The position numbers and the translations under genes were made by a program. Of a DNA stretch of 64,000 bases, positions 1 to 7,497 are shown piece after piece (within the stretch, counting starts at the first letter, position 1; every line of letters begins with the position of its first letter). The DNA comes from Holophaga sp. GTDB taxonomy: Bacteria; Acidobacteriota; Holophagae; Holophagales; Holophagaceae. The notes beneath the pieces are model-generated. The model did no database searches. It was given only the letters and a program-made list of their open reading frames with translations, and was not told the DNA's origin. The stretch is from NCBI GenBank assembly GCA_016715205.1, contig JADKBC010000001.1, positions 1 through 64,000 on the forward strand. Direction: 5' to 3'.

Positions 1-523
1 CCCAGCGCCCCTCGGTAAAGCGCGCCAAACCGCCCCCATAAGTGCCCACCCACAGTTGGGGGGCACCACTGCTGCCTCGCAGTTCCACCACACTGGTAAC
101 TCGATCCGCCGGCAATCCGTCCTTTTGGGTGAAGGTTCGCCAAACGCCCTGTTTCAGGTGGGCCAGCCCGCCATCCTGGCGCCCAAACCAGATGCTGCCA
201 TCGGCGGCGGGACATACGGTTTCCACGTAGTTCGAAATCACCCGGTCTGGCATGTCCACCGTGTTCCAGACGCGCCCGTCATACCAGGCCACGCCATCCT
301 GGGTACCCACCCAAAGCGCCCCCCGCCGATCGAAGGCCAGGGCCATGACGGTGCCCTGGGGCAACCCGTCCCTGGGGCTGAACACCCTGAAATGGGGTCG
401 TCCCGGCACCATGGCCCCCGGAAGGCTACCGAAATCAGCCCCGGTCAGCCCCGCCGTCACCCAGAGGGCCAGCGCCAGGGCGCGCAAGCCCCCCATCCAA
501 CGGGCAAATCCAGGGTCGGTCAT
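1..523 (-). CDS. Two-component regulator propeller protein, N-terminal fragment (runs off window)
   Basis: I translated this leftward frame by hand: it is open from an ATG at 523 to the window edge, about 174 residues without a stop. A short hydrophobic segment (about residues 12-28) looks like a signal peptide or anchor. It is followed by repeats such as LWVGTQDGVAWYDG, IWFGRQDGGLAHL and LWVGTYGGGLARF, each with a 'DGLP'-type lead-in. These are typical of Reg_prop blades, which form the periplasmic beta-propeller input of hybrid histidine kinases or propeller-GGDEF proteins. The output domain lies outside the window. No clear Shine-Dalgarno precedes the ATG; a second in-frame ATG lies at 496. 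It sits downstream of, and on the same strand as, the TPR gene, separated by a perfect hairpin. Confidence 0.75.
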   Translation of the reverse strand, partial: MTDPGFARWMGGLRALALALWVTAGLTGADFGSLPGAMVPGRPHFRVFSPRDGLPQGTVMALAFDRRGALWVGTQDGVAWYDGRVWNTVDMPDRVISNYVETVCPAADGSIWFGRQDGGLAHLKQGVWRTFTQKDGLPADRVTSVVELRGSSGAPQLWVGTYGGGLARFTEGRW

Positions 524-554
524 ACGTGTGTGCTTATCGGCTGGCGTTTGCAGG

Positions 555-578
555 GCTGAAACCCGTGCGGGTTTCAGC
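555..578 (-). terminator. Perfect 10-bp stem, 4-nt loop hairpin between TPR and propeller genes
   Basis: Arms 555-564 and 569-578 (GCTGAAACCC and its exact complement) enclose a GTGC loop. The hairpin overlaps the stop codon of the leftward TPR gene. No T tract follows on the minus strand, so it is either a weak or factor-dependent terminator or an RNA-stabilising 3' hairpin. Confidence 0.4.
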
Positions 579-1659
579 TCCGATCCAAGGCCTCCAGGAG
601 TTTCCGGGCACCGGGGTGGTGGGGATCCTCCTTCAGGGCGGCCTGCGCCGCAGCCTTGGCTTCGCTGTTGCGACCCAGGTTCTTGAGAATCTGGCCCCGC
701 CGCCAGTGGGCCGAAGGGTATCCACCGGAACCACCTTCGAGAGGTTCGCGCACCACCTGATCCAGCATGGCCAAGCCTTCTTCCCGATGCAGGCCACTGC
801 GAGTGGCCAATTTGCCAAGCTGCAGCCGCACCAGGCTGGGGGCATCCGAGTGGGCGAGGGCTTCCTTCGCAATGCGCCAGGCATCTTCGGGCAGACCCGC
901 ATCCAGCAGGGCATCGGTGATCGCTTCCAGGGCCCTGGCGCGGGTTTTCACGGCGGGCAATAGACGGATCGCCTCCACCCCCAACCGACGCTTTTGCTCT
1001 CCAACGCCTATTTTTTTGCGAGTTTCACGACTGCCCAAGGCATCCAGATACCCGTACACCACATCAGGGTCTGCCGGGGCGAGGGCCAAGGCGCGCTGAA
1101 AGCAGGGCTCCGCCTCTGCCCAGCGGCCATCCATGGCCAGCACCATGCCCTGGAGCAATTCGCCCCGGGCGCCATTGACGGCTTTCAGTCTGGCGGCGCA
1201 GGCCAGGGCCTTGCGGGTGGAACCACCAAGCAGGCCAGGCAGTTGCTGGTAGGCCAAGCCAAGGCTCATCCAGCCCGTTACCAACCGACCATCGGTTTCG
1301 GTGGCGCTTTCGAGATCCTCCAGCGCATCGGTAGCATGGCGCAGGCTGGAAAAACTTCGCTGCTGTACAGCGAGGCCCGCCTTGGCCAAACCCCGCGCGA
1401 GGATGGCATCGGCCAACTGGGGCTGAAGGGCGAGGGCTTTTTCGGCAACCTCGACCCCTTTGGCGAAGTGCTGCTGAGAACTCAACACTTGGGATTTGAC
1501 CGCCAGGGCCAAAGCGTCGCGCGGATTCGCCTTGAGTTGGGCTTCCGCGTCAGCCAGGGCCTTGAGGTAGCGTCCAGCCTCAAGATCTGGCCGAGGATCG
1601 TAGGTACCCGCCACCAGGAGGGTGGTTGCAAGGAGAGGGAAAAGGGTTCTGGAATGCAT
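574..1659 (-). CDS. Secreted tetratricopeptide-repeat protein
   Basis: The predicted product is about 361 residues. The ATG at 1659 gives a good signal peptide (MHSRTLFPLLATTLLVAG); an upstream in-frame ATG at 1698 would bury it, so I prefer 1659. The rest is helical and repetitive, with TPR-like blocks such as ALAVKSQVLSSQQHFAKGVEVAEKALAL, a second cluster around residues 155-205, and a last one near the C-terminus (GQILKNLGRNSEAKAAAQAAL). TPRs bind other proteins, so the product is probably a periplasmic scaffold; no enzymatic motif is visible. It is divergent from fabI with about 90 bases between starts. Function unknown. Confidence 0.75.
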   Translation of the reverse strand: MHSRTLFPLLATTLLVAGTYDPRPDLEAGRYLKALADAEAQLKANPRDALALAVKSQVLSSQQHFAKGVEVAEKALALQPQLADAILARGLAKAGLAVQQRSFSSLRHATDALEDLESATETDGRLVTGWMSLGLAYQQLPGLLGGSTRKALACAARLKAVNGARGELLQGMVLAMDGRWAEAEPCFQRALALAPADPDVVYGYLDALGSRETRKKIGVGEQKRRLGVEAIRLLPAVKTRARALEAITDALLDAGLPEDAWRIAKEALAHSDAPSLVRLQLGKLATRSGLHREEGLAMLDQVVREPLEGGSGGYPSAHWRRGQILKNLGRNSEAKAAAQAALKEDPHHPGARKLLEALDRS

Positions 1660-1748
1660 GGGTAGGTTCCGGCTTCCAATGAGAGTATCGTCCCACACTG
1701 ATCCAGGCTTGTTTTCCCGTGGTCGGGACGAATCTTCGGAGGTTCCCC

Positions 1749-2513
1749 ATGCTCATGAAGGGCAAACGTGGTCTGGTGGTGGGTGTGGCCAACAAGTGGT
1801 CCATCGCCTGGGCCATCACCCAGAAGCTTGCGGCCGAAGGGGCGGAAATCGCCCTTACCTACCAGAACGAACGCCTGGGCAAAAATTTGCGGGAGCTCAG
1901 CACCGAGCTTGGCGATCCCATGCTCATTCCCCTGGATGTCACCTCGGACAAGCAGATCGTCATGTGCTTTGAACTGCTCAAGCGGGTCTGGGGCAACCTG
2001 GATTTCCTGGTGCATGCGGTGGCTTTCGCCCCTCGGCAAGCCCTGGAAGGGGAATTCGTCACCACCACCCGGGAGGATTTCCGCATCGCCCACGACATCA
2101 GCTCGTACAGCCTGACGGCCCTTACCCATTCGGCACTGCCCCTCATGGGCGACGGTGGCTCCATCATCACCCTGAGCTATCTGGGCGCCGAGCGGGCCAT
2201 TCCCAACTACAACGTGATGGGCGTGGCCAAGGCCAGTCTGGAAGCCAGCGTGCGCTACCTGGCCAATGATCTCGGCCCCAAGGGCATCCGCGTGAACGCC
2301 GTGTCCGCAGGCCCCATCAAGACCCTGGCCGCAAGTGGTATCGCGGGTTTCGGCAGCAAGCAACGCCACCACCGCAACCGAGCCCCCCTGCGCCGGGACA
2401 CGGATGCGGAAGAGGTGGCCGATGCCTCCGTGTTCCTGCTGAGTTCCATGGGCCGTGGCATCACGGGCCAGGTGCTCTATGTGGATGGTGGCTACAGCAT
2501 CATGGGCGACTGA
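1749..2513 (+). CDS. fabI: Enoyl-[acyl-carrier-protein] reductase (NADH)
   Basis: FabI catalyses the last reduction of each fatty-acid elongation cycle, enoyl-ACP to acyl-ACP. The 254-residue product has the family nucleotide-binding start GVANKWSIAW and the active-site Tyr/Lys spacing YNVMGVAK (Tyr-x6-Lys) preceded by SYLGAE. It ends with the usual TGQVLYVDGGYSIMG. The start at 1749 is chosen because GGAGG at 1738-1742 lies six bases before it; the frame is open further upstream to 1719. The gene stands alone and converges on the peroxiredoxin gene, overlapping it by 14 bases. The substrate-loop region (GSKQRHHRNRAPLRR) is basic but alignable with other FabI proteins. Confidence 0.95.
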   Translation: MLMKGKRGLVVGVANKWSIAWAITQKLAAEGAEIALTYQNERLGKNLRELSTELGDPMLIPLDVTSDKQIVMCFELLKRVWGNLDFLVHAVAFAPRQALEGEFVTTTREDFRIAHDISSYSLTALTHSALPLMGDGGSIITLSYLGAERAIPNYNVMGVAKASLEASVRYLANDLGPKGIRVNAVSAGPIKTLAASGIAGFGSKQRHHRNRAPLRRDTDAEEVADASVFLLSSMGRGITGQVLYVDGGYSIMGD

Positions 2514-2964
2514 GGGTTTCCAGAACTTTCAGCACCGCCTCCACATGCCCCTTCACGCTGACCTTGGGCCACACGTGGCGGATTACGCCCGTGGGGTCGA
2601 TGAGGAAGGTGCTGCGGATGATGCCTTCCATTTCCTTGCCGTACATCACCTTCTTGCCGAAGGCCCCCAGAGGCTTGAGCAGGGCCGTTTCAGGGTCAGA
2701 AAGCAGGGGAAAGGGCAGTGATTGTTTTGCGATGAAGTTCTGGTGGCTTTTGGCGTTATCCCGGCTGATGCCATAGACCCGGGCGCCCAGCGCCTGCACC
2801 CGCGCCCAGTTATCCCGAAAATCACAGGCCTCTGTGGTGCAACCAGGCGTGCTGTCCTTGGGGTAGGCATATAGCACGGTCCAGTGGCCCGACAGACTGG
2901 CGTTGGTCACGCTAGCTCCCTGGTCATCCAGGAGCGCAAAGGGTGGGAGTGGGGTTCCGATCAT
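2500..2964 (-). CDS. bcp: Thiol peroxidase, Bcp/PrxQ-type peroxiredoxin
   Basis: This thioredoxin-dependent peroxiredoxin reduces hydrogen peroxide and organic peroxides. The product is 154 residues, normal for PrxQ. The motif DSTPGCTTEACDFRD carries the peroxidatic Cys and, five residues later, the resolving Cys of alpha-type PrxQ. FLIDPTGVIRHVW is the usual C-terminal strand. The start at 2964 has GGAGG five bases upstream (2969-2973) and overlaps the stop of the preceding permease gene (ATGA), so translation is probably coupled to the transporter operon. The 3' end overlaps fabI by 14 bases. A peroxiredoxin as last gene of a peptide-permease operon is an unusual pairing. Confidence 0.92.
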   Translation of the reverse strand: MIGTPLPPFALLDDQGASVTNASLSGHWTVLYAYPKDSTPGCTTEACDFRDNWARVQALGARVYGISRDNAKSHQNFIAKQSLPFPLLSDPETALLKPLGAFGKKVMYGKEMEGIIRSTFLIDPTGVIRHVWPKVSVKGHVEAVLKVLETLSRP

Positions 2965-3674
2965 GGTGCCTCCGATTTCCCCTTGGATGCCGTGAACGCC
3001 GCCAATGCCAGCACAAGAATCAGGGAAGCCCATCCCAGGGCAGTGCCATCTGTGGCAAGGCGCGGCAATTCCTGGTTCAACAGAGAGCCCAAGGAATCAT
3101 GTTGGGGTCCAGGTCCCAGGCCCAGCAACCGCAGGGAGACTTCGCCCCAGAGCGCCCCCAGCCACGCAGAGGGCACGAGGGTTTCTGCTTCGCCGATGGC
3201 CCAGGGTCCCCAAATACGGATCTGATGCCAACGCCCACCGCCCAGGATGCGATTCATGGCCCAGGCCGGCCCCTGGGTGAAGGGCTCCAATCGGGCCCGC
3301 AGGGGTGGTTCCAGTTGAAGCGCCAAGAGCGCGGCGAGCAAAAAACCCAACGGAAGCCAATTCAGGCCTCCCAGCGCCGCGGCCAGGGGCAGCAGAAAGA
3401 GCAACGGCGGCACCGCTCGCAGTGCGGAACGCGCCCCTGGGGCCCGGACGCTCCCCAGGCTCATCAGCAGCGCCAGGGACACCGCCAACAGCGCCACCGC
3501 CGAGGCAAAGCCCAAGCTGCGGAGGCCCGCATGGCCCAGTCGCAGCAGGGCATCCCGACCCAGCGCATCCGTACCCAGAGGATGCATCCACGACATGTCC
3601 CCATCCCCCTGGAAGGGGTTCACCACAAGCTCCGGCAACAGGAGCCCCACGAGAAGGAAAAGACGCCACCTCAT
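2961..3674 (-). CDS. ABC importer permease, DppC/OppC-like, short form
   Basis: This is the second permease of a peptide/nickel-type ABC importer. The 237-residue product begins with a membrane segment (RLFLLVGLLLPELVV) and then HPLGTDALGRDALLRL, the hallmark 'GTDxLGRDxxSR' of DppC-type subunits. Later comes WLGALWGEVSLRLLGLGPGPQ, matching the 'LsfLGLG' region. Family members are usually 280-300 residues, so this one is short and Leu/Ala-rich. The ATG at 3674 overlaps the stop of the upstream permease (ATGA), which fixes the start; its own stop overlaps the bcp start. No ATP-binding subunit gene is adjacent. Confidence 0.8.
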   Translation of the reverse strand: MRWRLFLLVGLLLPELVVNPFQGDGDMSWMHPLGTDALGRDALLRLGHAGLRSLGFASAVALLAVSLALLMSLGSVRAPGARSALRAVPPLLFLLPLAAALGGLNWLPLGFLLAALLALQLEPPLRARLEPFTQGPAWAMNRILGGGRWHQIRIWGPWAIGEAETLVPSAWLGALWGEVSLRLLGLGPGPQHDSLGSLLNQELPRLATDGTALGWASLILVLALAAFTASKGKSEAP

Positions 3675-4321
3675 GACCGGCCTTCCCCTCGCTGGGCCAG
3701 GGTCCAAATCAAGCCATATACCCCAATCCAGACAGCCAAGCCCCACCGATCGTGGACCGCCACTCGGGCCATCCAGTCCGAACCAAGACCGCGCACGGCA
3801 AGGATCCGCTCCAGCACCAGGGTCGCGGTCAGCCACAGTGGCAGGCGCACCGCCACCCAGCGGGGGGCGAGCGTGGCCAGTGCCAGGGCGCGCATGCGAC
3901 GGCGAGCGCGGCTGCCCCACACCGTTGGAAAAGGCATTTCCCCGGGCAGTGCCTGGGAGAGCCACCGAATTTCCGAGGGCAGGGCTCCTGCCCAAAACGC
4001 CAAAGCCCACGCCAAACTGCCCGGAGGCCCCCAATTTGCAGGCCAGAGGGCGAGGGCCAGGCCACCCCACAACAGGTCGGGCGGCGCCTCCCACAACGTC
4101 AAGCTTCGGCTCTGGGCGGCCCGGGGGCCCGCCAGCCAGGCCAGCATCAGCGCACCCAAAACCAGTCCGGCAAAAACTACCAAGGTGGCGGGAAGGCTTT
4201 CCCAGGGAAATTCAGGAGGTTGAGCCGCGCCCTGGGGTAACCCCGGCAGGCACAGCGCAGCCACCAGTGCCAGGCCCCACACAACCCAGCCCTGCGCAAG
4301 AAAGGCAACGTGGCGCTTCAA
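3671..4321 (-). CDS. ABC importer permease, DppB/OppB-like, short form
   Basis: Hydrophobic protein of about 216 residues with several membrane segments. The C-terminal part (LWLTATLVLERILAVRGLGSDWMARVAVHDR) resembles the 'vExvFsxpGlGxLlxxAvxxrDxP' region of DppB subunits. The usual N-terminal half of DppB (family about 310-340 residues) is largely missing. The start is uncertain: I favour TTG at 4321, which overlaps the stop of the binding-protein gene (TTGA) and has GGAG nine bases upstream; GTG at 4336 is the alternative. Position between a binding protein and a DppC-like permease supports the assignment more than the sequence alone does. Confidence 0.65.
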   Translation of the reverse strand: MKRHVAFLAQGWVVWGLALVAALCLPGLPQGAAQPPEFPWESLPATLVVFAGLVLGALMLAWLAGPRAAQSRSLTLWEAPPDLLWGGLALALWPANWGPPGSLAWALAFWAGALPSEIRWLSQALPGEMPFPTVWGSRARRRMRALALATLAPRWVAVRLPLWLTATLVLERILAVRGLGSDWMARVAVHDRWGLAVWIGVYGLIWTLAQRGEGRS

Positions 4322-5661
4322 GGGTTCCAACTCCACCCTGCCGCCCCCGGCGTGGTCAAGTAGAGCCCCAGGGGCCCTGCGGTCACCCGCAAACGTCGAT
4401 CCACCCATACGGAGCCCCGAAAATCCAGCAACGGCAGGCTTCCGGGCTGCTCGGCCCAAAGCATTTGCAGTTCCTTCCAGGCCGAAGATTCCCGTGTCTG
4501 GAGTTTGCGCTGCACCGCGGCGAGGCGAGGATGGGTCCATTTTGAAAAATTCAGCGCGCCCCCCGGAACCAGTAAATCCAGCACGGTCCATGGGTGCGGG
4601 TCGAACAGATTGATGGCGCAAGCCAGTTGGAATTCGCCTTTCGTGAGCCGCTCAAACAGAAGGGCAGCCTCCATGGGCCGGGGTTCTAGCACAATCCCTT
4701 CGCGTTGGGCCCGTGCCCGCAGGGCCACCAACATTTTTTCCACGGGTTCATCGCCCGCGGAATAGAGGATTTCCCACTGCGATCCCTTTTGGATTTGGGG
4801 ACTGCCGCCCATCTTCTGTGGCGGAAAGCCTAGCCCTTCCGGAAACAAACCACGGCTGGGCACAGCCCTTCCTCCGAAAAAATTCTCGGGCAGCGCCTCG
4901 GAGCGCCATCCCTCCAGTGCTCGGAGGGGCGCCGCCCCGACCCGGCTCCAGACGATGAGTTGGGCCTGGGTACTGGGATGGATTTCGATGTGCGAGTCCG
5001 GTGGCCTGAGGCCCCGGCGCGGGGGCGGCACACCGATGGTAAGCCAACCCTTCAACAGATTCTGAAGAATGGCTTGTTCGTCCGCGATCAGTCGAAACCG
5101 GAGCCCCGGAATGGAGGGATGCAAAAAATGCGGGCGCGCAGTCAGGTGCCATTCCCCGGCCTTCAGGGTGAGCCCAAACGGCCCGCTGCCCTGATTCGCA
5201 CGGCCCTTCTGAGCAATGGGAATATGGACCAGCTCCATCAACAACCGGGCGGGCGGCCGATCGGATTTCAACTCCACCAAGCGCCCCACCGCCTTGACCC
5301 GCACCCCCGCCAGCAGGCTGCGCTTGGTCGGGCTGGCCGCGGGGTCTTCCTGGATGGCCTGGATCGTCCAACAGACATCCTCTGGAACCACCGGCTTGCC
5401 ATCTCCAAAGCGCGCCTCTCGCCTCAAGGAGAGCCACAGGGCATCGCCTTTGATATCCCATCGCTCGGCCAGGCGGGCCACCACTCGGCCTGAGGCGTCC
5501 AGACCTACGAGGCTGTCGCCCGTCAGGGATTGCAAGATCGCCTGCTCGTGGCCCTCGCCCCGGATGAAATCCAAGGGGCCAGGATCCCGGCTGAAGGACT
5601 CCTGTACCACCTGGGCGGATAGACCCAGGCACGCCACCAGCACCGCGAGGAAAGTGCGCAT
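4318..5661 (-). CDS. Extracellular solute-binding protein, family 5 (peptide/nickel type)
   Basis: The 447-residue product starts with a signal peptide (MRTFLAVLVACLGLSAQ). The family 5 pattern is visible: 'LTGDSLVGLDASGRVVARLAERW' followed by WLSLRREARFGDGKPVVPEDV, matching the 'LaesWevsdDgltytFkLRegvkFhDGtpvtAeDV' stretch. Late in the protein 'FQLACINLF..DP' and a C-terminal block with LPLLDFRG fit the second lobe. It would capture a peptide or similar solute for the two permeases downstream. The ATG at 5661 is preceded by AGAGG. It is first in the leftward unit and divergent from the ABC exporter gene (92 bases between starts). It is shorter than typical members (about 500-540 residues), like its permeases. 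Confidence 0.8.
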   Translation of the reverse strand: MRTFLAVLVACLGLSAQVVQESFSRDPGPLDFIRGEGHEQAILQSLTGDSLVGLDASGRVVARLAERWDIKGDALWLSLRREARFGDGKPVVPEDVCWTIQAIQEDPAASPTKRSLLAGVRVKAVGRLVELKSDRPPARLLMELVHIPIAQKGRANQGSGPFGLTLKAGEWHLTARPHFLHPSIPGLRFRLIADEQAILQNLLKGWLTIGVPPPRRGLRPPDSHIEIHPSTQAQLIVWSRVGAAPLRALEGWRSEALPENFFGGRAVPSRGLFPEGLGFPPQKMGGSPQIQKGSQWEILYSAGDEPVEKMLVALRARAQREGIVLEPRPMEAALLFERLTKGEFQLACAINLFDPHPWTVLDLLVPGGALNFSKWTHPRLAAVQRKLQTRESSAWKELQMLWAEQPGSLPLLDFRGSVWVDRRLRVTAGPLGLYLTTPGAAGWSWNP

Positions 5662-5753
5662 GGAACCTCTATGATGGGGATTTCTACCAGGGTGCCTGAG
5701 CCGCCCTTCTCCGCCAAGGGCCGGTTTCGCGCTAGGCTGAGCTGGGAGGCGTC

Positions 5754-7493
5754 TTGGACAAGAAGAGCCTGTGGTGGTGGAAGCTGGTGGCCCCGCATCG
5801 CGGCACCCTGATGGCGGGCTTGGCGGCGACGTTGTTGTGCAGTATTTCTGCCGCGTGGGTGCCCTACTGGTCAGGCCGGGCGGTGCATGCCCTGGAACTG
5901 GCTCAGTACGCACGGTCCCGGCGCCTCTTGATTGTAATGCTGGTCTTCACCTTGGCCGCGGGCTTCGGGCGCTACCTGATGCGCAACATCTTGATCGGCC
6001 TCAGCCGGACCATTGAAAAGCTTCAGCGGGAAGAGTTGTTCGCCTTCCTCCTGGCCCGCCCCTTCGTATTTTTTGAACGTCAGCGCGTGGGCGATCTGAT
6101 GAGTCGCATTGGCGATGATGTGGGCAATGTGCGCATGGCCACAGGACCTGGGCTGATGAGCTTTCTGCAGGCATTCAGTCTGTTGCCCGTGACCCTGGGC
6201 CTGATGATCCACGGCAGCCCCCAACTCACCTTGGCCGTGATGCTGCCCTTTGCCTTCCTAGGGCTAGGCTTCTATGCCATTGGCAAGGCCAGCCATCGCA
6301 CCCAGCAGAAACTGCAATTGGTGACCTCCGCCCTCAACACCTTTAGTCACGAGACCATCTCCGGCGAAAAGGTGGTTCAGGCCTTTGGCCTCGAGGATCA
6401 GCGCATCGCCGGCTTTCGGGAATTGAGTCTGCAGCAGGCGCGGCTCAGCATCCGCCAGTCGGCCATCTTCAGCTCCTACGGTCCGCTCTCCATGCTCATG
6501 GGTGGCATGGCCGCGCTGGTCCTCGTCGCCTTTGGCGGCCGGCTGGTGGTTCAGCATCAGCTGACCCTGGGCGATCTGACGGCCTTCACGGGCTATCTGG
6601 TGGCCCTGACCTGGCCCGTGATGTCCCTGGGCTGGGCCACGAACCTGTTCCAACGGGCCCGGGCGGGGCAGGAGCGCATCGATCAAGTGCTGGCCAGCCC
6701 GGAGCAATCCTTGCCCGAAGGCCCGGCCATCGATCTGCCCACTAACCCCACATCCCTTGCCCTGGACCAAGTCAGCCATCGTTTCGGCACGGGCCGTGGG
6801 GTGGGCCCGCTGGACCTGGCGATTCCCGCCGGGGGCAGCCTCGCCATCGTTGGCGGCATCGGCTCAGGCAAAACCATCCTGCTGCAAATACTTGCGGGAC
6901 TGCGCGAAACCCAAACCGGCTGTTTCAAGGTGGATGGGAGCCCCCTTGAACCCGCAAACCTGCGCCGCCATTGGGCTGGCATCGGATGGGTGCCCCAGGA
7001 GGCCTTTCTCTTTTCCACCTCGTTGCGGGAGAACCTGACGCTGGGGCGCCCCGACGCCACCGAAGCGGAGCTCTGGGAAGTGGCGCGGGTGGTGTGCCTG
7101 GACGAATTGCTCCCGCGCCTGCCCTCGGGCCTGGATACGGTGGTGGGTGAACGAGGCATCGCCCTTTCCGGTGGTGAACGGCAGCGCACGGCCCTGGCCC
7201 GGGCCCTCCTGCGGCGCCCACGCCTCCTGCTGCTGGATGACGCCCTGTCGGCCGTGGATGCCGAAACCGAAAGCCGCATTCTCGAAAACCTCAAGGCCTA
7301 CCTGGGCGACACCACCTTGGTCCTGGCCACCCATCGGGTATTCGTAGCGGAACTCTGCGAGCGCGTGCTCGTGCTCGAAGAAGGGCTTCCCATCCAACTT
7401 GATACCCCCGCGCGCCTTGCCACCCAGGCGGGCGCCTTTGCCCACCTCAAGCATCTCCAGAGCCTTGAACGTGAGTTAATCCAAGCTCCCTGA
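5754..7493 (+). CDS. ABC exporter half-transporter (MdlA/YheI-like), fused permease-ATPase
   Basis: This 579-residue exporter has a six-helix membrane domain (about residues 15-305) and an ATPase domain (335-570). Visible motifs are Walker A GGIGSGKT (Lys373), signature LSGGERQ (471-477), Walker B LLLLDD (491-496) and the H-loop ATHR. The residue after the Walker B Asp is Asp rather than the catalytic Glu, in the context DDALSAVD, as in the degenerate-site half of heterodimeric exporters such as MdlA and YheI; no partner half is adjacent. The start is TTG at 5754 with GGGAGG four bases upstream; the next Met is at residue 20, inside the first helix region. The cyclase gene follows after four bases. 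Substrate cannot be told. Confidence 0.85.
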   Translation: MDKKSLWWWKLVAPHRGTLMAGLAATLLCSISAAWVPYWSGRAVHALELAQYARSRRLLIVMLVFTLAAGFGRYLMRNILIGLSRTIEKLQREELFAFLLARPFVFFERQRVGDLMSRIGDDVGNVRMATGPGLMSFLQAFSLLPVTLGLMIHGSPQLTLAVMLPFAFLGLGFYAIGKASHRTQQKLQLVTSALNTFSHETISGEKVVQAFGLEDQRIAGFRELSLQQARLSIRQSAIFSSYGPLSMLMGGMAALVLVAFGGRLVVQHQLTLGDLTAFTGYLVALTWPVMSLGWATNLFQRARAGQERIDQVLASPEQSLPEGPAIDLPTNPTSLALDQVSHRFGTGRGVGPLDLAIPAGGSLAIVGGIGSGKTILLQILAGLRETQTGCFKVDGSPLEPANLRRHWAGIGWVPQEAFLFSTSLRENLTLGRPDATEAELWEVARVVCLDELLPRLPSGLDTVVGERGIALSGGERQRTALARALLRRPRLLLLDDALSAVDAETESRILENLKAYLGDTTLVLATHRVFVAELCERVLVLEEGLPIQLDTPARLATQAGAFAHLKHLQSLERELIQAP

Positions 7494-7497
7494 GGCC

